The notes beneath the pieces were generated by a model, which saw only the letters and a program-made list of their open reading frames with translations, had not been told where the DNA came from and made no database searches. Below, piece after piece: positions 24,496 through 33,253 of a stretch of 64,000 nt of DNA (its first letter is position 1; each line of letters starts with the position of its first letter). The stretch comes from Streptomyces sp. MMG1121 (lineage in GTDB: Bacteria; Actinomycetota; Actinomycetes; Streptomycetales; Streptomycetaceae), in assembly GCF_001280015.1 (NCBI RefSeq), contig NZ_LGDV01000195.1:18358-82357 (forward strand), written 5' to 3'. The position numbers and the translations under genes were made by a program.

Positions 24496-25374
24496 GTGAC
24501 CGAGCACGTCGACCGGAGTGAGCCCGAGCCCGCCGCCGCGCCGGCCGGTTCCGCCGTCACCCCCGCCGACGCCGCCGACGCGGCGCGGCTCGTCGCCTTC
24601 GGACTGCAGCCCAAACTGCAGCCCGCGCGGGACCAGGAGTACACGGAACTGCTGCGCCGGTACCGCGAGGACCCGGCGTTCGCGCGGCTCGCCGACGCCG
24701 TCGCCGCCGGGCTGGGGCTCGTCGTGCTGGAGGTGTCCCCGCGCGCGGGGATGGCCGTCACGGCCGCCGAGGATTCGGTGTTCGCCGTCCGCATGGGCGA
24801 CTACGCGCGTCGCACCGCCGCCGACGCCGGCGACCGCTTCCTGCACGGGCTCGCCCATCTCGCCGTCGCCGCGCTGGCGTTCCCGCGCCCGGAGGACCTG
24901 GCCGACGACTCCTACATCGGCCGCGTCACGGTCAACGGAGTCGACGCCTTCGTCCGGCAGGCCTGCCGGCGTCTGGAGGAGCGGGCCGAGGAGCAGGGCG
25001 AGAACACCGACCCGGCGACCGACGCGCCGGACCTGGAGGCCGCCTGGCGGATCTGGGCCAGACGCAGTGCCACCGGCGCCACCAAGGACGCCCGCCGGCC
25101 GGCCGCCTCCACCACCGGCATCGTCGCGAAGGCCCTGGCGTTCCTCACCGAATCGGGCTTCCTGCAGCGCACCGGCGACGACAGCGGCGGCACCTACCGC
25201 ACCACGGCCCGCTACCAGCTCCAGGTCCGCGACATGGCCGGCACCGCCGCCATGGCCGAACTGCTCGAGCTGGGCGTCGTCCCGGTGACCGACGGCACGG
25301 CCAGCCTGATGCCGGCCGAGGAGACCGCGGACCTGGAGCTGGTGGCCGACGCCGGACTGCCGTTCCACTCCTGA
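24496..25374 (+). CDS. Winged-helix (MukE/JetB-type) accessory subunit of an SMC complex
   Basis: 292 residues. After a disordered acidic tail (1-30) come helical regions (YTELLRRYREDPAFARLADAV). A C-terminal winged-helix-like segment (about 205-260) reads TTGIVAKALAFLTESGFLQRTGDDSGGTYRTTARYQLQVRDMA, given here only as its landmarks: helix TGIVAKALAFLTESGFL, wing YRTTARYQLQVRDM. MukE/MksE/JetB proteins have tandem winged helices and bind the kleisin. AAGGAG precedes the GTG. It lies 31 nt after the kleisin-like gene and 72 nt before the SMC gene, all on the same strand. Confidence 0.68.
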   Translation: MTEHVDRSEPEPAAAPAGSAVTPADAADAARLVAFGLQPKLQPARDQEYTELLRRYREDPAFARLADAVAAGLGLVVLEVSPRAGMAVTAAEDSVFAVRMGDYARRTAADAGDRFLHGLAHLAVAALAFPRPEDLADDSYIGRVTVNGVDAFVRQACRRLEERAEEQGENTDPATDAPDLEAAWRIWARRSATGATKDARRPAASTTGIVAKALAFLTESGFLQRTGDDSGGTYRTTARYQLQVRDMAGTAAMAELLELGVVPVTDGTASLMPAEETADLELVADAGLPFHS

Positions 25375-25446
25375 CGCTCCCAGGGGCGCCCCGCCCCAAA
25401 AGCTCCTGAACCACCGCACCTTTCACCAGACTTACGAGAGTCCGCC

Positions 25447-28400
25447 ATGTACGAGCTGTCCCGGGTCCGCCTCTACTCCATCGGTCCTGCCGGTGCGCGC
25501 TACGCCGACACCGTGCTTGACCTGCGAGGCGTGGGCGAGCCCGTGCCTGACCCGGCGCCCACGCAGGCGGAGTTCTTCGAGGAGGAGCCGTCCGGCCCGC
25601 CGCGCCGGCCCGCGCCCGCGGGCGTGCTGTTCCTGGAGAACGGCGGCGGCAAGTCCGTCCTGCTCAAGCTGATCTTCTCGGTGATGCTGCCGGGCCACCG
25701 CAACACCCTCGGCGGCGCCAGCTCCGGCGTGCTGCGCAAGTTCCTGCTCGCCGACGACTGCGGGCACGTGGCGCTGGAGTGGCAGCATGTGCAGACCGGC
25801 GAGTGCGTCGTCGTCGGCAAGGCCAGCGAGTGGCGCGGACGGCAGGTCTCCAACGACCCGCGCAAGTTCGCCGAGGCCTGGTACTCCTTCCGGCCCGGCC
25901 CCGGCCTGAGCCTGGACAACCTGCCGGTCGCCGAGTCCACCGCCGTACGGCCGCCCGTCGAGGGCGCCTCGGGCGCCCAGGGCCGGCGCCGCACCATGAA
26001 GGGCTTCCGCGACGCCCTCATGGAGGCGGGCAAGGCCTACCCGCACCTGGAGGTGCACTGGGAGGAGATCCACGACCGCTGGATCGAGCACCTCGGCGAC
26101 CTCGGCCTCGACCCCGAACTCTTCCGCTACCAGCGGGAGATGAACGCCGACGAGGGCGAGGCGGCCGGCCTTTTCGCGGTCAAGAAGGACTCCGACTTCA
26201 CCGACCTGCTGCTGCGCGCGGTCACCGACACCCGGGACACCGACGGTCTCGCGGACCTCGTCAGCGGCTTCGGCAACAAGCTCGGCCGGCGCGCCGAGCT
26301 GATCGCCGAACGGGACTTCACCGCAGGGTCGGTCGACCTGCTCGGCCGGATCGTCGAGGCCGCCGAGGCGCGCTCACGCGCGCGTGACGTCCACGCCGGC
26401 GCCGAGCGCCGCACCCGCACGCTGGCCCGGCGGCTGTCGGCCCGCGCGGTGCGGGAGCGGGTGCGGGCCGGCGACCTCGCGCAGCGCGTGACGGCCGCCG
26501 CGTACGCCGTCACCCACTCGGAGGGCGCGCGCGAGCGCAGCGCCCTGATCGCCGCCGAACTCGCCTACCGGCACGCCTCTTTGGCGCTCGCCGCCGCCGA
26601 GAAGTCCGCCGCCGCGCAGAAGCGCGAGCTGGCCGACGCCCGCACCCTGCACTCCGCCTGGCAGGCCGCCGAGGCCGCGCTGCGGCACCGCGCCGCCGCC
26701 GACCGTGTCGCGCGCGTCTCCGCCGCCATCCAGGAGGCCGAGCGGGACGCCGCGCCCGCGCTCGCCGCCCGCGCCAAGGCCGCCGTGGATCTCGTACGGG
26801 CCCTGCACGCGGCAGCCGAGAGCGCCGAGACCCTTGCCAACGAGGGGGAGGAACGCTCGGCCGCTCTCCAGGAGGCCGGCGACAGCGCCCACCGGGACTC
26901 CACCAGCGCCGCCACCGAGGCGCAGCGTGCCCGCAGTGAGGCCGGACACCTGCGCCAGCGCCTCGCCGAGGTCGAGCAGGAGACCGCGGAGGCGGTCCGC
27001 GCGGGCTGGCTCGACGACAGCGCCCCGGACGCCGACCCGGCCCGGGCCGCGCTCGCCGCCAGCGACGCCGAGAAGACCGCCGTGGCCGCCTGGGACGCGG
27101 CCCGCGAGGCCGCCCGCAAGGTCACCGAGCACGCGCGCGAGGCGGCCTCCGCCGAGTCCCGCGCGGAACTGACGGCGGCCCGCGCGGCGGATGCGGCGAC
27201 GGCGGCCGGACGGGCCCACGAGGCCGAACAGCGGCTCGCCGAGTCGCTGGCCGCCGAGGAGCGGCTCGCCGAACTGCTGAGCCTGCCGGGTACGCCGGGC
27301 CGGGCGCGGGTGCCGGGCCCCCGGACCGACGCGGACGACGACACGCGGGGGGGCTCCGCCCCCGAGACGGGCTCCGCCACCGAGGGCCCCCTCCTGGCCG
27401 AGGAACTCGACCGCTTCGCGGACGAGCTGCGCGAACTCCTCGACGACGCCGTGACGACCGCCGAACGACACCTCTTCGAACTGCGCACCGCGGCCGCCGA
27501 CGACGCCCGGATCCTCGGCGCGCTCGGCGACGGCGGGCTGCTGCCGCCCGGCCCGGACGTGCTGGCCACGGTGGAGTTCCTCGGCGAGCACGGCATCCCC
27601 GCCCTGCCCGGCTGGCGCTATCTCGCGCAGGCCGTCGATCCCGCCGACCACGCGCGCGTGCTCGCCGCCCGGCCGGAACTGGTCGACGGCGTGATCATCA
27701 CCGACCCGGACACGCACGCGCGTGCCCGCGAGACCCTCGGCGCCGCCGCCCTGCTGCCCCGCTCCACCGTGGCCGTCGGCACGGCCGCAGCCCTGCTCGC
27801 TCCGCCCCCGGCCGCCGACGCCTCCTCCGGTGACGTCTTCCTGGTACCGCCGAACCCGGCCATGCACGACGAACTCGCCGCCGACGAGGAGCGGCACGCG
27901 CTGCGCGCGCGGGCCACCGAGCGCGACGACGAGATCCGCACCCTGGCCGCGCGGCTCGGCAAGGACCGTGAACTGGCCGCCCGGCTCGCCTCCTGGCGCT
28001 CCGGATGCCCCGCCGGACGTCTCATCGAACTGGCGCGGGCCGCCGAGGAGGCCCGCGCGTTCGCCGAGGAGTCCGAGGCGGAACTGGCCGAGGCCCGCTC
28101 CGCGCGCACGGAGGCCGACGAGGCCGCCGCCGAGGCCGCCCAGGTGCGCGACGAGCGTCAGGAGGCCGCGCAGAAGGCCCGCCGTGCCGCCGACGCCCTC
28201 GCCGGCCTCGCCTTCCGGCTCCGCGAGCGCGCCGGCTGGCAGGTCAAGCTGCGCGAACTGGCCGATGACGCCGCCGAGTCCGAGGCCCGCGCCCAGTCCT
28301 GCCTGGACCGTGCCCGGGCCGCCGACGAGGACCGCCGCGCCGCCCAGCGCGCCGCCGACGACGCCCGTCGCACCGCCCGTGCGCTGCGCGCCGAGCGCTC

Positions 28401-30090
28401 CGAGATCGCCGGCGCCCCCGACGACGTACCGCAGGACGGCGCGGACGCCCCGAAGGCGTCCCTGCCCGCGCTCCGCGAGGCCTACCGGGCTGCCTCACAG
28501 GTGTACGAGAAGGTCGGTGTCGGTGCCGACCTGCGTGCCGAGCAGGCGCGCGCGGAGAGCGACGAGAGCGCCGCCCGCGCCGAGCTGGACCGGCTCAGCA
28601 ACAAGGTCCGCACCCGCGCCGAGCAGCTGCTGGAGTCGCCCGACGGCTCCGACGGTCCTTCCCGGCAGGCGGCCGCCGCGCGCGCGGAGGAGCTGGTGCA
28701 GCTCCTGGAGACCCGTATGTCCACCGCGAGCGAGCAGCTCGGCCGGCTGCGTGGCGAGGCCGAGCGGCACGCGCCCGAGGACGGCGAGGCACACACCGAG
28801 CTGGCCGACGAACTCGTCCCGCGCGACGCCGAGCACGCGCAGGCGCTCCTGCGCACCGCGACAGCCGAACTCACGGCCCGCACCGAGGCGTTGGCGGAGG
28901 CCCGCGAGGCGCACGCCGAGCTGCTGGACGCGCACCGGGCCGCCGAGGACGCGGCCGGCGGCTTCGACGAGATCGCCGCGATGCTCCGTGACCTGTTGCG
29001 CGAGCACGTCCCGGAGGAGGACCAGGAGGAGCCGGAGCCGTACCCCGGCAGCCTGGAGGAGGCCCGGCACTCCGCGGCCGAGGCCCGCCGCTCGCTGCGC
29101 GGCTGCGCCGCCGACCTGTCCGCCGCCGAGGCGGCCGTCCGCGAGGCGAGCGACGTCCTGGTCCGGCACGCCAACTCCACGCGCTACGAGCAGGTCCGCA
29201 CCCCCGCCCGGCAGCAGATCCGTGAACTGCCCGCCGCCGCACTGCCCGAGCACGCCCAGAAGTGGGCCGAAGCCTTCGCGCCCCGACTGCGGGTCCTGAC
29301 CGACGAGCTGGCGCAGCTGGAGCGCAACCGGGAGTCGATCGTGGACCGGCTGCGCGGGCTGGTCGAATCCGCCCTCGCCACGCTGCGCTCCGCCCAGCGG
29401 CTCTCCCGGCTGCCCGAGGGGCTCGGTGAGTGGTCCGGGCAGGAGTTCCTGCGCATCCGCTTCGAGGAACCCAACCAGGCCACGCTCACCGAACGCCTCG
29501 GCGAGGTCATCGACGAGGCCACGCGCGCGGCCGTGAAGAAGAACTCCGACCTGCGCCGCGACGGCATGTCCCTGCTGCTGCGGGGCACCGCCGCCGCGCT
29601 CCAGCCGAAGGGCGTGGCGGTCGAGATCCTCAAGCCCGACGCCGTGCTGCGCGCCGAGCGGGTCCCCGTCGGCCAGATGGGCGACGTGTTCTCCGGGGGT
29701 CAGCTGCTCACCGCGGCCATCGCGCTGTACTGCACGATGGCCGCACTGCGCAGCAATGACCGGGGCAGGGACAAGCAACGGCACGCCGGCACGCTGTTCC
29801 TGGACAATCCGATCGGCCGCGCCAACGCGACGTACCTGCTGGAACTCCAGCGGGCCGTGTCCGACGCCCTCGGCGTGCAGCTGCTGTACACCACCGGGCT
29901 GTTCGACACGACCGCGCTCGCCGAGTTCCCGCTGGTCATCCGCCTGCGCAACGACGCCGACCTGAGGGCGGGCCTGAAGTACATCAGCGTGGAGGAGCAC
30001 CTCAGGCCCGGGCTGCCGCAGCAGCCCCGGGCCGGAGAAGCGGTGCACAGCGAGATCACGGCGACGAGGATGTTCAAGAAGCAGGTGTGA
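25447..30090 (+). CDS. SMC-like ATPase (MukB/MksB/JetC-type), 1547 aa
   Basis: N-terminal ATPase head (about 1-230) with Walker A LENGGGKSVLLKL (K69). A long Ala/Glu/Arg-rich coiled coil spans about 260-660. A globular hinge-like region covers about 670-810 (LATVEFLGEHGIPALPGWRY, GVIITDPDTHARARETL), then a returning coil (about 815-1330). The C-terminal head (about 1340-1547) has the ABC signature FSGGQ (1415-1419) and Walker B GTLFLDNPIG (D1453). This is the architecture of MukB/JetC condensin ATPases that extrude DNA loops. The residue after the Walker B Asp is Asn, not the usual catalytic Glu. Operon partners are a kleisin-like and a winged-helix protein. No JetD-like nuclease gene is adjacent. 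The stop lies 3 nt from that of the opposite-strand GMC gene. Confidence 0.85.
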   Translation: MYELSRVRLYSIGPAGARYADTVLDLRGVGEPVPDPAPTQAEFFEEEPSGPPRRPAPAGVLFLENGGGKSVLLKLIFSVMLPGHRNTLGGASSGVLRKFLLADDCGHVALEWQHVQTGECVVVGKASEWRGRQVSNDPRKFAEAWYSFRPGPGLSLDNLPVAESTAVRPPVEGASGAQGRRRTMKGFRDALMEAGKAYPHLEVHWEEIHDRWIEHLGDLGLDPELFRYQREMNADEGEAAGLFAVKKDSDFTDLLLRAVTDTRDTDGLADLVSGFGNKLGRRAELIAERDFTAGSVDLLGRIVEAAEARSRARDVHAGAERRTRTLARRLSARAVRERVRAGDLAQRVTAAAYAVTHSEGARERSALIAAELAYRHASLALAAAEKSAAAQKRELADARTLHSAWQAAEAALRHRAAADRVARVSAAIQEAERDAAPALAARAKAAVDLVRALHAAAESAETLANEGEERSAALQEAGDSAHRDSTSAATEAQRARSEAGHLRQRLAEVEQETAEAVRAGWLDDSAPDADPARAALAASDAEKTAVAAWDAAREAARKVTEHAREAASAESRAELTAARAADAATAAGRAHEAEQRLAESLAAEERLAELLSLPGTPGRARVPGPRTDADDDTRGGSAPETGSATEGPLLAEELDRFADELRELLDDAVTTAERHLFELRTAAADDARILGALGDGGLLPPGPDVLATVEFLGEHGIPALPGWRYLAQAVDPADHARVLAARPELVDGVIITDPDTHARARETLGAAALLPRSTVAVGTAAALLAPPPAADASSGDVFLVPPNPAMHDELAADEERHALRARATERDDEIRTLAARLGKDRELAARLASWRSGCPAGRLIELARAAEEARAFAEESEAELAEARSARTEADEAAAEAAQVRDERQEAAQKARRAADALAGLAFRLRERAGWQVKLRELADDAAESEARAQSCLDRARAADEDRRAAQRAADDARRTARALRAERSEIAGAPDDVPQDGADAPKASLPALREAYRAASQVYEKVGVGADLRAEQARAESDESAARAELDRLSNKVRTRAEQLLESPDGSDGPSRQAAAARAEELVQLLETRMSTASEQLGRLRGEAERHAPEDGEAHTELADELVPRDAEHAQALLRTATAELTARTEALAEAREAHAELLDAHRAAEDAAGGFDEIAAMLRDLLREHVPEEDQEEPEPYPGSLEEARHSAAEARRSLRGCAADLSAAEAAVREASDVLVRHANSTRYEQVRTPARQQIRELPAAALPEHAQKWAEAFAPRLRVLTDELAQLERNRESIVDRLRGLVESALATLRSAQRLSRLPEGLGEWSGQEFLRIRFEEPNQATLTERLGEVIDEATRAAVKKNSDLRRDGMSLLLRGTAAALQPKGVAVEILKPDAVLRAERVPVGQMGDVFSGGQLLTAAIALYCTMAALRSNDRGRDKQRHAGTLFLDNPIGRANATYLLELQRAVSDALGVQLLYTTGLFDTTALAEFPLVIRLRNDADLRAGLKYISVEEHLRPGLPQQPRAGEAVHSEITATRMFKKQV

Positions 30091-30093
30091 GGG

Positions 30094-31644
30094 TCACGCG
30101 TCCTCTTTCAGCAGGTCCGCGCACTTCTCGCCGATCATCATCGTCGTGATGCACGGGTTGACGGCGATCAGGTCCGGCATCACCGACCCGTCGGCCACCC
30201 GCAGTCCTTCGACCCCCTTGACCCGCAGCCGCGGGTCCAGCGGGGCCGAGGGGTCGTCGTCGGCACCCATCTTCACCGTGCAGGACGGGTGGTAGACGGT
30301 GTTGTGCGTCTTGTGGATGTAGTCCAGCAGCTCGTCGTCCGTCCGCACGTCCGGACCCGGCGCCAGCTCAGCGCCGGTCCAGCCGCCGAGCGCGGGCTGC
30401 GCGGCGATACGGCGGGCCAGCCTCAGCCCGTAGGTCATCACCCGCACATCGTGCTCGTGCGTGAAGTACCGCGGATCCACCTTCGGTTTGTCCCGGAAAT
30501 CCCGGGTGCGCAGCCGAACCGTGCCGCGCGACTTCGCCTTCGTCACATTGGGCGTCAGACAGAACGCGTTCTCCGAGGTGGGGTAGCCCCAGCGCGCGGT
30601 GTTCATGTCGAAGGGCACGGAGCCGTAGTGGAACATCAGGTCGGGCCGGTCCAGGCCGGGCTCGGTGTCGTAGAAGATGCCCGCCTCCCACCACTGGCTC
30701 GACGTGGTGGTCATGGGCTGCTTCGCCTCCCACATGATCACGCCCTCGGGGTGGTCCTGGAGGTTCTCGCCGACACCGGGGGAGTCGACGACGACCTCCA
30801 CGCCCACCTCGCGCAACTGCCCGGCCGGTCCGATGCCGGACAGCATCAGCAGCTTCGGGGAGTCGATCGAGCCGCACGAGACGATCACCTCGCGCCGGGC
30901 CCGTACCGTGCGGGTGTGCACCAGGTCGGGGTCCAGGTACTCGGCGCCCACGCACCGTCGGCCCTCCAGCACCAGCTTCTTCGCCCGCGCCCCGGTGCGG
31001 ATGTCCAGATTCGGACGTTTTCCCATCACCGGGTGCAGATAGGCGACCGATGAGGACTGGCGGGTGTTGTTCTCGTCGGAGTTGATCTGGAACCAGTTGG
31101 CCCCGCGCACCACCGTCGTACCGGTGTTGAACGGGACCGTGGGTATGCCGGCCTGCGCGCACGCCTCCAGCAGGGCGGCGCCGCACGGGTCCCCGCCCTT
31201 CAGCGTGCGCAGCTTCACCGGGCCGGTGCGGCCGTGGTGACCGCCGGGCGCGTCGTTGTTCTCCAGCCGGCGGTAGAGCGGGAACAGGTCGGCCGCGCTC
31301 CAGCCCGTGCAGCCGTGGGCCGCCCAGTCGTCCAGGTCCTCGGCCGGTGCCCAGAAGGCGATGCAGGAGTTGTGCGACGAGCAGCCGCCGAGCACCTTCG
31401 CGCGCGCGTGCCGCATAAAGCTGTTGCCGCTGTCCTGCGGTTCGACCGGGTAGTCCCAGTCGTAGCCGGACTCCAGCAGCCCCATCCAGCGCTCCAGTCT
31501 GAGGACGTCGTCGTCGCCGACGTCGCTCGGGCCCGCCTCCAGGACGCACACCGTCACGGACGGGTCCGCGGAGAGCCGCGCCGCCACCACGTTGCCCGCC
31601 GTGCCGCCGCCGACCACCACGTAGTCGAACTCATCGATGCTCAT
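30094..31644 (-). CDS. GMC-family flavin oxidoreductase (choline dehydrogenase-like)
   Basis: 516 residues. FAD-binding VVVGGGTAGNVVAARL (about 9-24) is followed by the GMC signatures GGCSSHNSCIAFW and GSIDSPKLLMLSGIGP, and a C-terminal His pair in YHPSCTVKMG and AVNPCITTMMIG. The family oxidises alcohols; with an aldehyde dehydrogenase and betaine-degrading enzymes in the same operon, choline to betaine aldehyde is the likely reaction (inferred). Other primary alcohols are possible. AAGGAGGT stands before the ATG. Last gene of the seven-gene operon, 18 nt after the permease. Confidence 0.87.
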   Translation of the reverse strand: MSIDEFDYVVVGGGTAGNVVAARLSADPSVTVCVLEAGPSDVGDDDVLRLERWMGLLESGYDWDYPVEPQDSGNSFMRHARAKVLGGCSSHNSCIAFWAPAEDLDDWAAHGCTGWSAADLFPLYRRLENNDAPGGHHGRTGPVKLRTLKGGDPCGAALLEACAQAGIPTVPFNTGTTVVRGANWFQINSDENNTRQSSSVAYLHPVMGKRPNLDIRTGARAKKLVLEGRRCVGAEYLDPDLVHTRTVRARREVIVSCGSIDSPKLLMLSGIGPAGQLREVGVEVVVDSPGVGENLQDHPEGVIMWEAKQPMTTTSSQWWEAGIFYDTEPGLDRPDLMFHYGSVPFDMNTARWGYPTSENAFCLTPNVTKAKSRGTVRLRTRDFRDKPKVDPRYFTHEHDVRVMTYGLRLARRIAAQPALGGWTGAELAPGPDVRTDDELLDYIHKTHNTVYHPSCTVKMGADDDPSAPLDPRLRVKGVEGLRVADGSVMPDLIAVNPCITTMMIGEKCADLLKEDA

Positions 31645-31662
31645 GTGACCTCCTTGCCGGGA

Positions 31663-33234
31663 TCAGTCGGCCGCCGGGGCGGCGAGGGGACTCGACGGGG
31701 CCGTGGACGTGGCCTCCAGGCGGTGTTCGGCGAGCACGCCGGTGCGGTGGCGCTGGACGAACCAGTAGTACGCGAAGCCGCCCCCCGCGATGACCGCGAC
31801 GAACAGCACCGCGCCCCAGCGCAGATACCAGTGGTACGGCGCGCTCGCGTTGTAGACCGCCCCGCGCGGCCAGATGAGGTTGATCGTCATGGCCGCGCCC
31901 CACACCACCGCGACGATGTTGACGAGCAGTCCCCATCGGCCCAGGGAGAACCTGCCCTGGCCCGCCGGCCGCCAGGTGCCGCGCAGCCGGGCCACCAGCA
32001 TCGGTGCGGTGACGCCCAGATAGGCGAGGTAGATCATGATGATGCCGATGCTGGTGACGACCGTGAAGATCTGCGGCTGGCGGATGTTGACCACGAGGAT
32101 CGCCAGCGCCAGCACGCCGATGATCACGGCCGGCAGCACCGGGGTCTGGAAGCGCGGGCTGACCCGGGCCATCAGCGAGGACGCCGGCAGGTTGTTGTCC
32201 CGGGCCATCGCGAACGCCAGCCGGATGGCGGCCGTGTGCACGGCCAGCGCGCACACCGTGACCGCGATCAGCACGCACCACAGCATCGCCTTGCCGGCCG
32301 TCGGACCGAGCACGTCGAGCACGACGTACTGCAGACCGTCCGTGGAGAGCTTCCCGCTCTTGAGGTTGGAAACGCTCATCAGCGCCAGGAGCAGCACCAG
32401 TCCGCCCAGGACGAAGGAGGCGACGATCGCCCGGATGATGGCGCGCGGGGCGTTCCGGGACGGGTCGAGGGACTCCTCGCCGAGCGAGGCGGCGGTGTCG
32501 AAGCCGTACATGACGTACGCCGAGGCCAGCGAGGCCACCAGGAAGGCGCCGAGATAGCCGGTCGAGTAGCCCGCGCCGGTGTGGTTGGTCTGCAGGACGA
32601 CCTGCGGGCCGCGGGTGATGTGGACGGCGAACAGGATGATCAGTACGACGGTGGCGATCAACTCGATGAACACGCCCGCCGTGTTGATCGTGGCCATCAA
32701 CTTGACGCCGAACGCATTGACCAGCGTGGTGAACAGGATCAGCACGGTGGCCAGGACGACCGCGTTGGTGGCCACGTCGTACTTGCCGGTACCGTCCCCG
32801 ACGAACTGGAAGGTGGATGAGATCTGCGGCAGGGTCAACTGGTAGGCCAGCGCGACCGCCGCGATGGACACGATGGACGCGATCAACATCATCCACCCGG
32901 CCAGCCAGCCGAGGTGGGCGTTGCCGATCTTCTTCGACCAGTTGTAGACCGAGCCGGCCACCGGGTAGCGGGCGGCGAGTTCGGCGAAGCACAGGGCGAC
33001 CGCGAACTGGCCGGCGAACACCATCGGCCACGACCACCAGTAGGCCGGTCCGCCGCTGCCGTAGCCGAAGTAGAACAGCTGGAAGGTGCCGGTCAGGATC
33101 GAGATGTAGCTGATCCCGGCGGCGAAGGTGTGGAAATTGCCGAGCGTGCGCTTGAGTTCGGGTCGGTAGCCGAACTCGGCGAGTTCGGCGTCGTCGTGGT
33201 CGTGCGGGCCTGGCGATTGCTTCGTGGCTGTCAT
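31663..33234 (-). CDS. APC-superfamily permease (amino acid/amine/choline transporter)
   Basis: 523 residues with about 12 membrane helices. The cytosolic start ELAEFGYRPELKRTLGNFHTFA leads into helix 1 with the APC substrate-site pattern ISYISILTGTFQLF. GFDTAASLGEESLDPSRNAPRAI is the conserved helix 6-7 loop of the amino acid/choline transporter group, which carries choline, GABA or basic amino acids by cation symport. Within this operon, uptake of choline or a quaternary amine is the natural guess. The start ATG at 33234 gives the family N-terminus. Confidence 0.88.
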   Translation of the reverse strand: MTATKQSPGPHDHDDAELAEFGYRPELKRTLGNFHTFAAGISYISILTGTFQLFYFGYGSGGPAYWWSWPMVFAGQFAVALCFAELAARYPVAGSVYNWSKKIGNAHLGWLAGWMMLIASIVSIAAVALAYQLTLPQISSTFQFVGDGTGKYDVATNAVVLATVLILFTTLVNAFGVKLMATINTAGVFIELIATVVLIILFAVHITRGPQVVLQTNHTGAGYSTGYLGAFLVASLASAYVMYGFDTAASLGEESLDPSRNAPRAIIRAIVASFVLGGLVLLLALMSVSNLKSGKLSTDGLQYVVLDVLGPTAGKAMLWCVLIAVTVCALAVHTAAIRLAFAMARDNNLPASSLMARVSPRFQTPVLPAVIIGVLALAILVVNIRQPQIFTVVTSIGIIMIYLAYLGVTAPMLVARLRGTWRPAGQGRFSLGRWGLLVNIVAVVWGAAMTINLIWPRGAVYNASAPYHWYLRWGAVLFVAVIAGGGFAYYWFVQRHRTGVLAEHRLEATSTAPSSPLAAPAAD

Positions 33235-33253
33235 CAGCGGACTCCTCTGGCCG

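Noticed and set aside
28495..30048. 517-codon minus-strand frame opposite the SMC gene, first considered as a missing nuclease subunit
   Set aside because: No toprim or DUF2220-like motif; Gly/Gln/Leu-rich antisense composition. No JetD was found.
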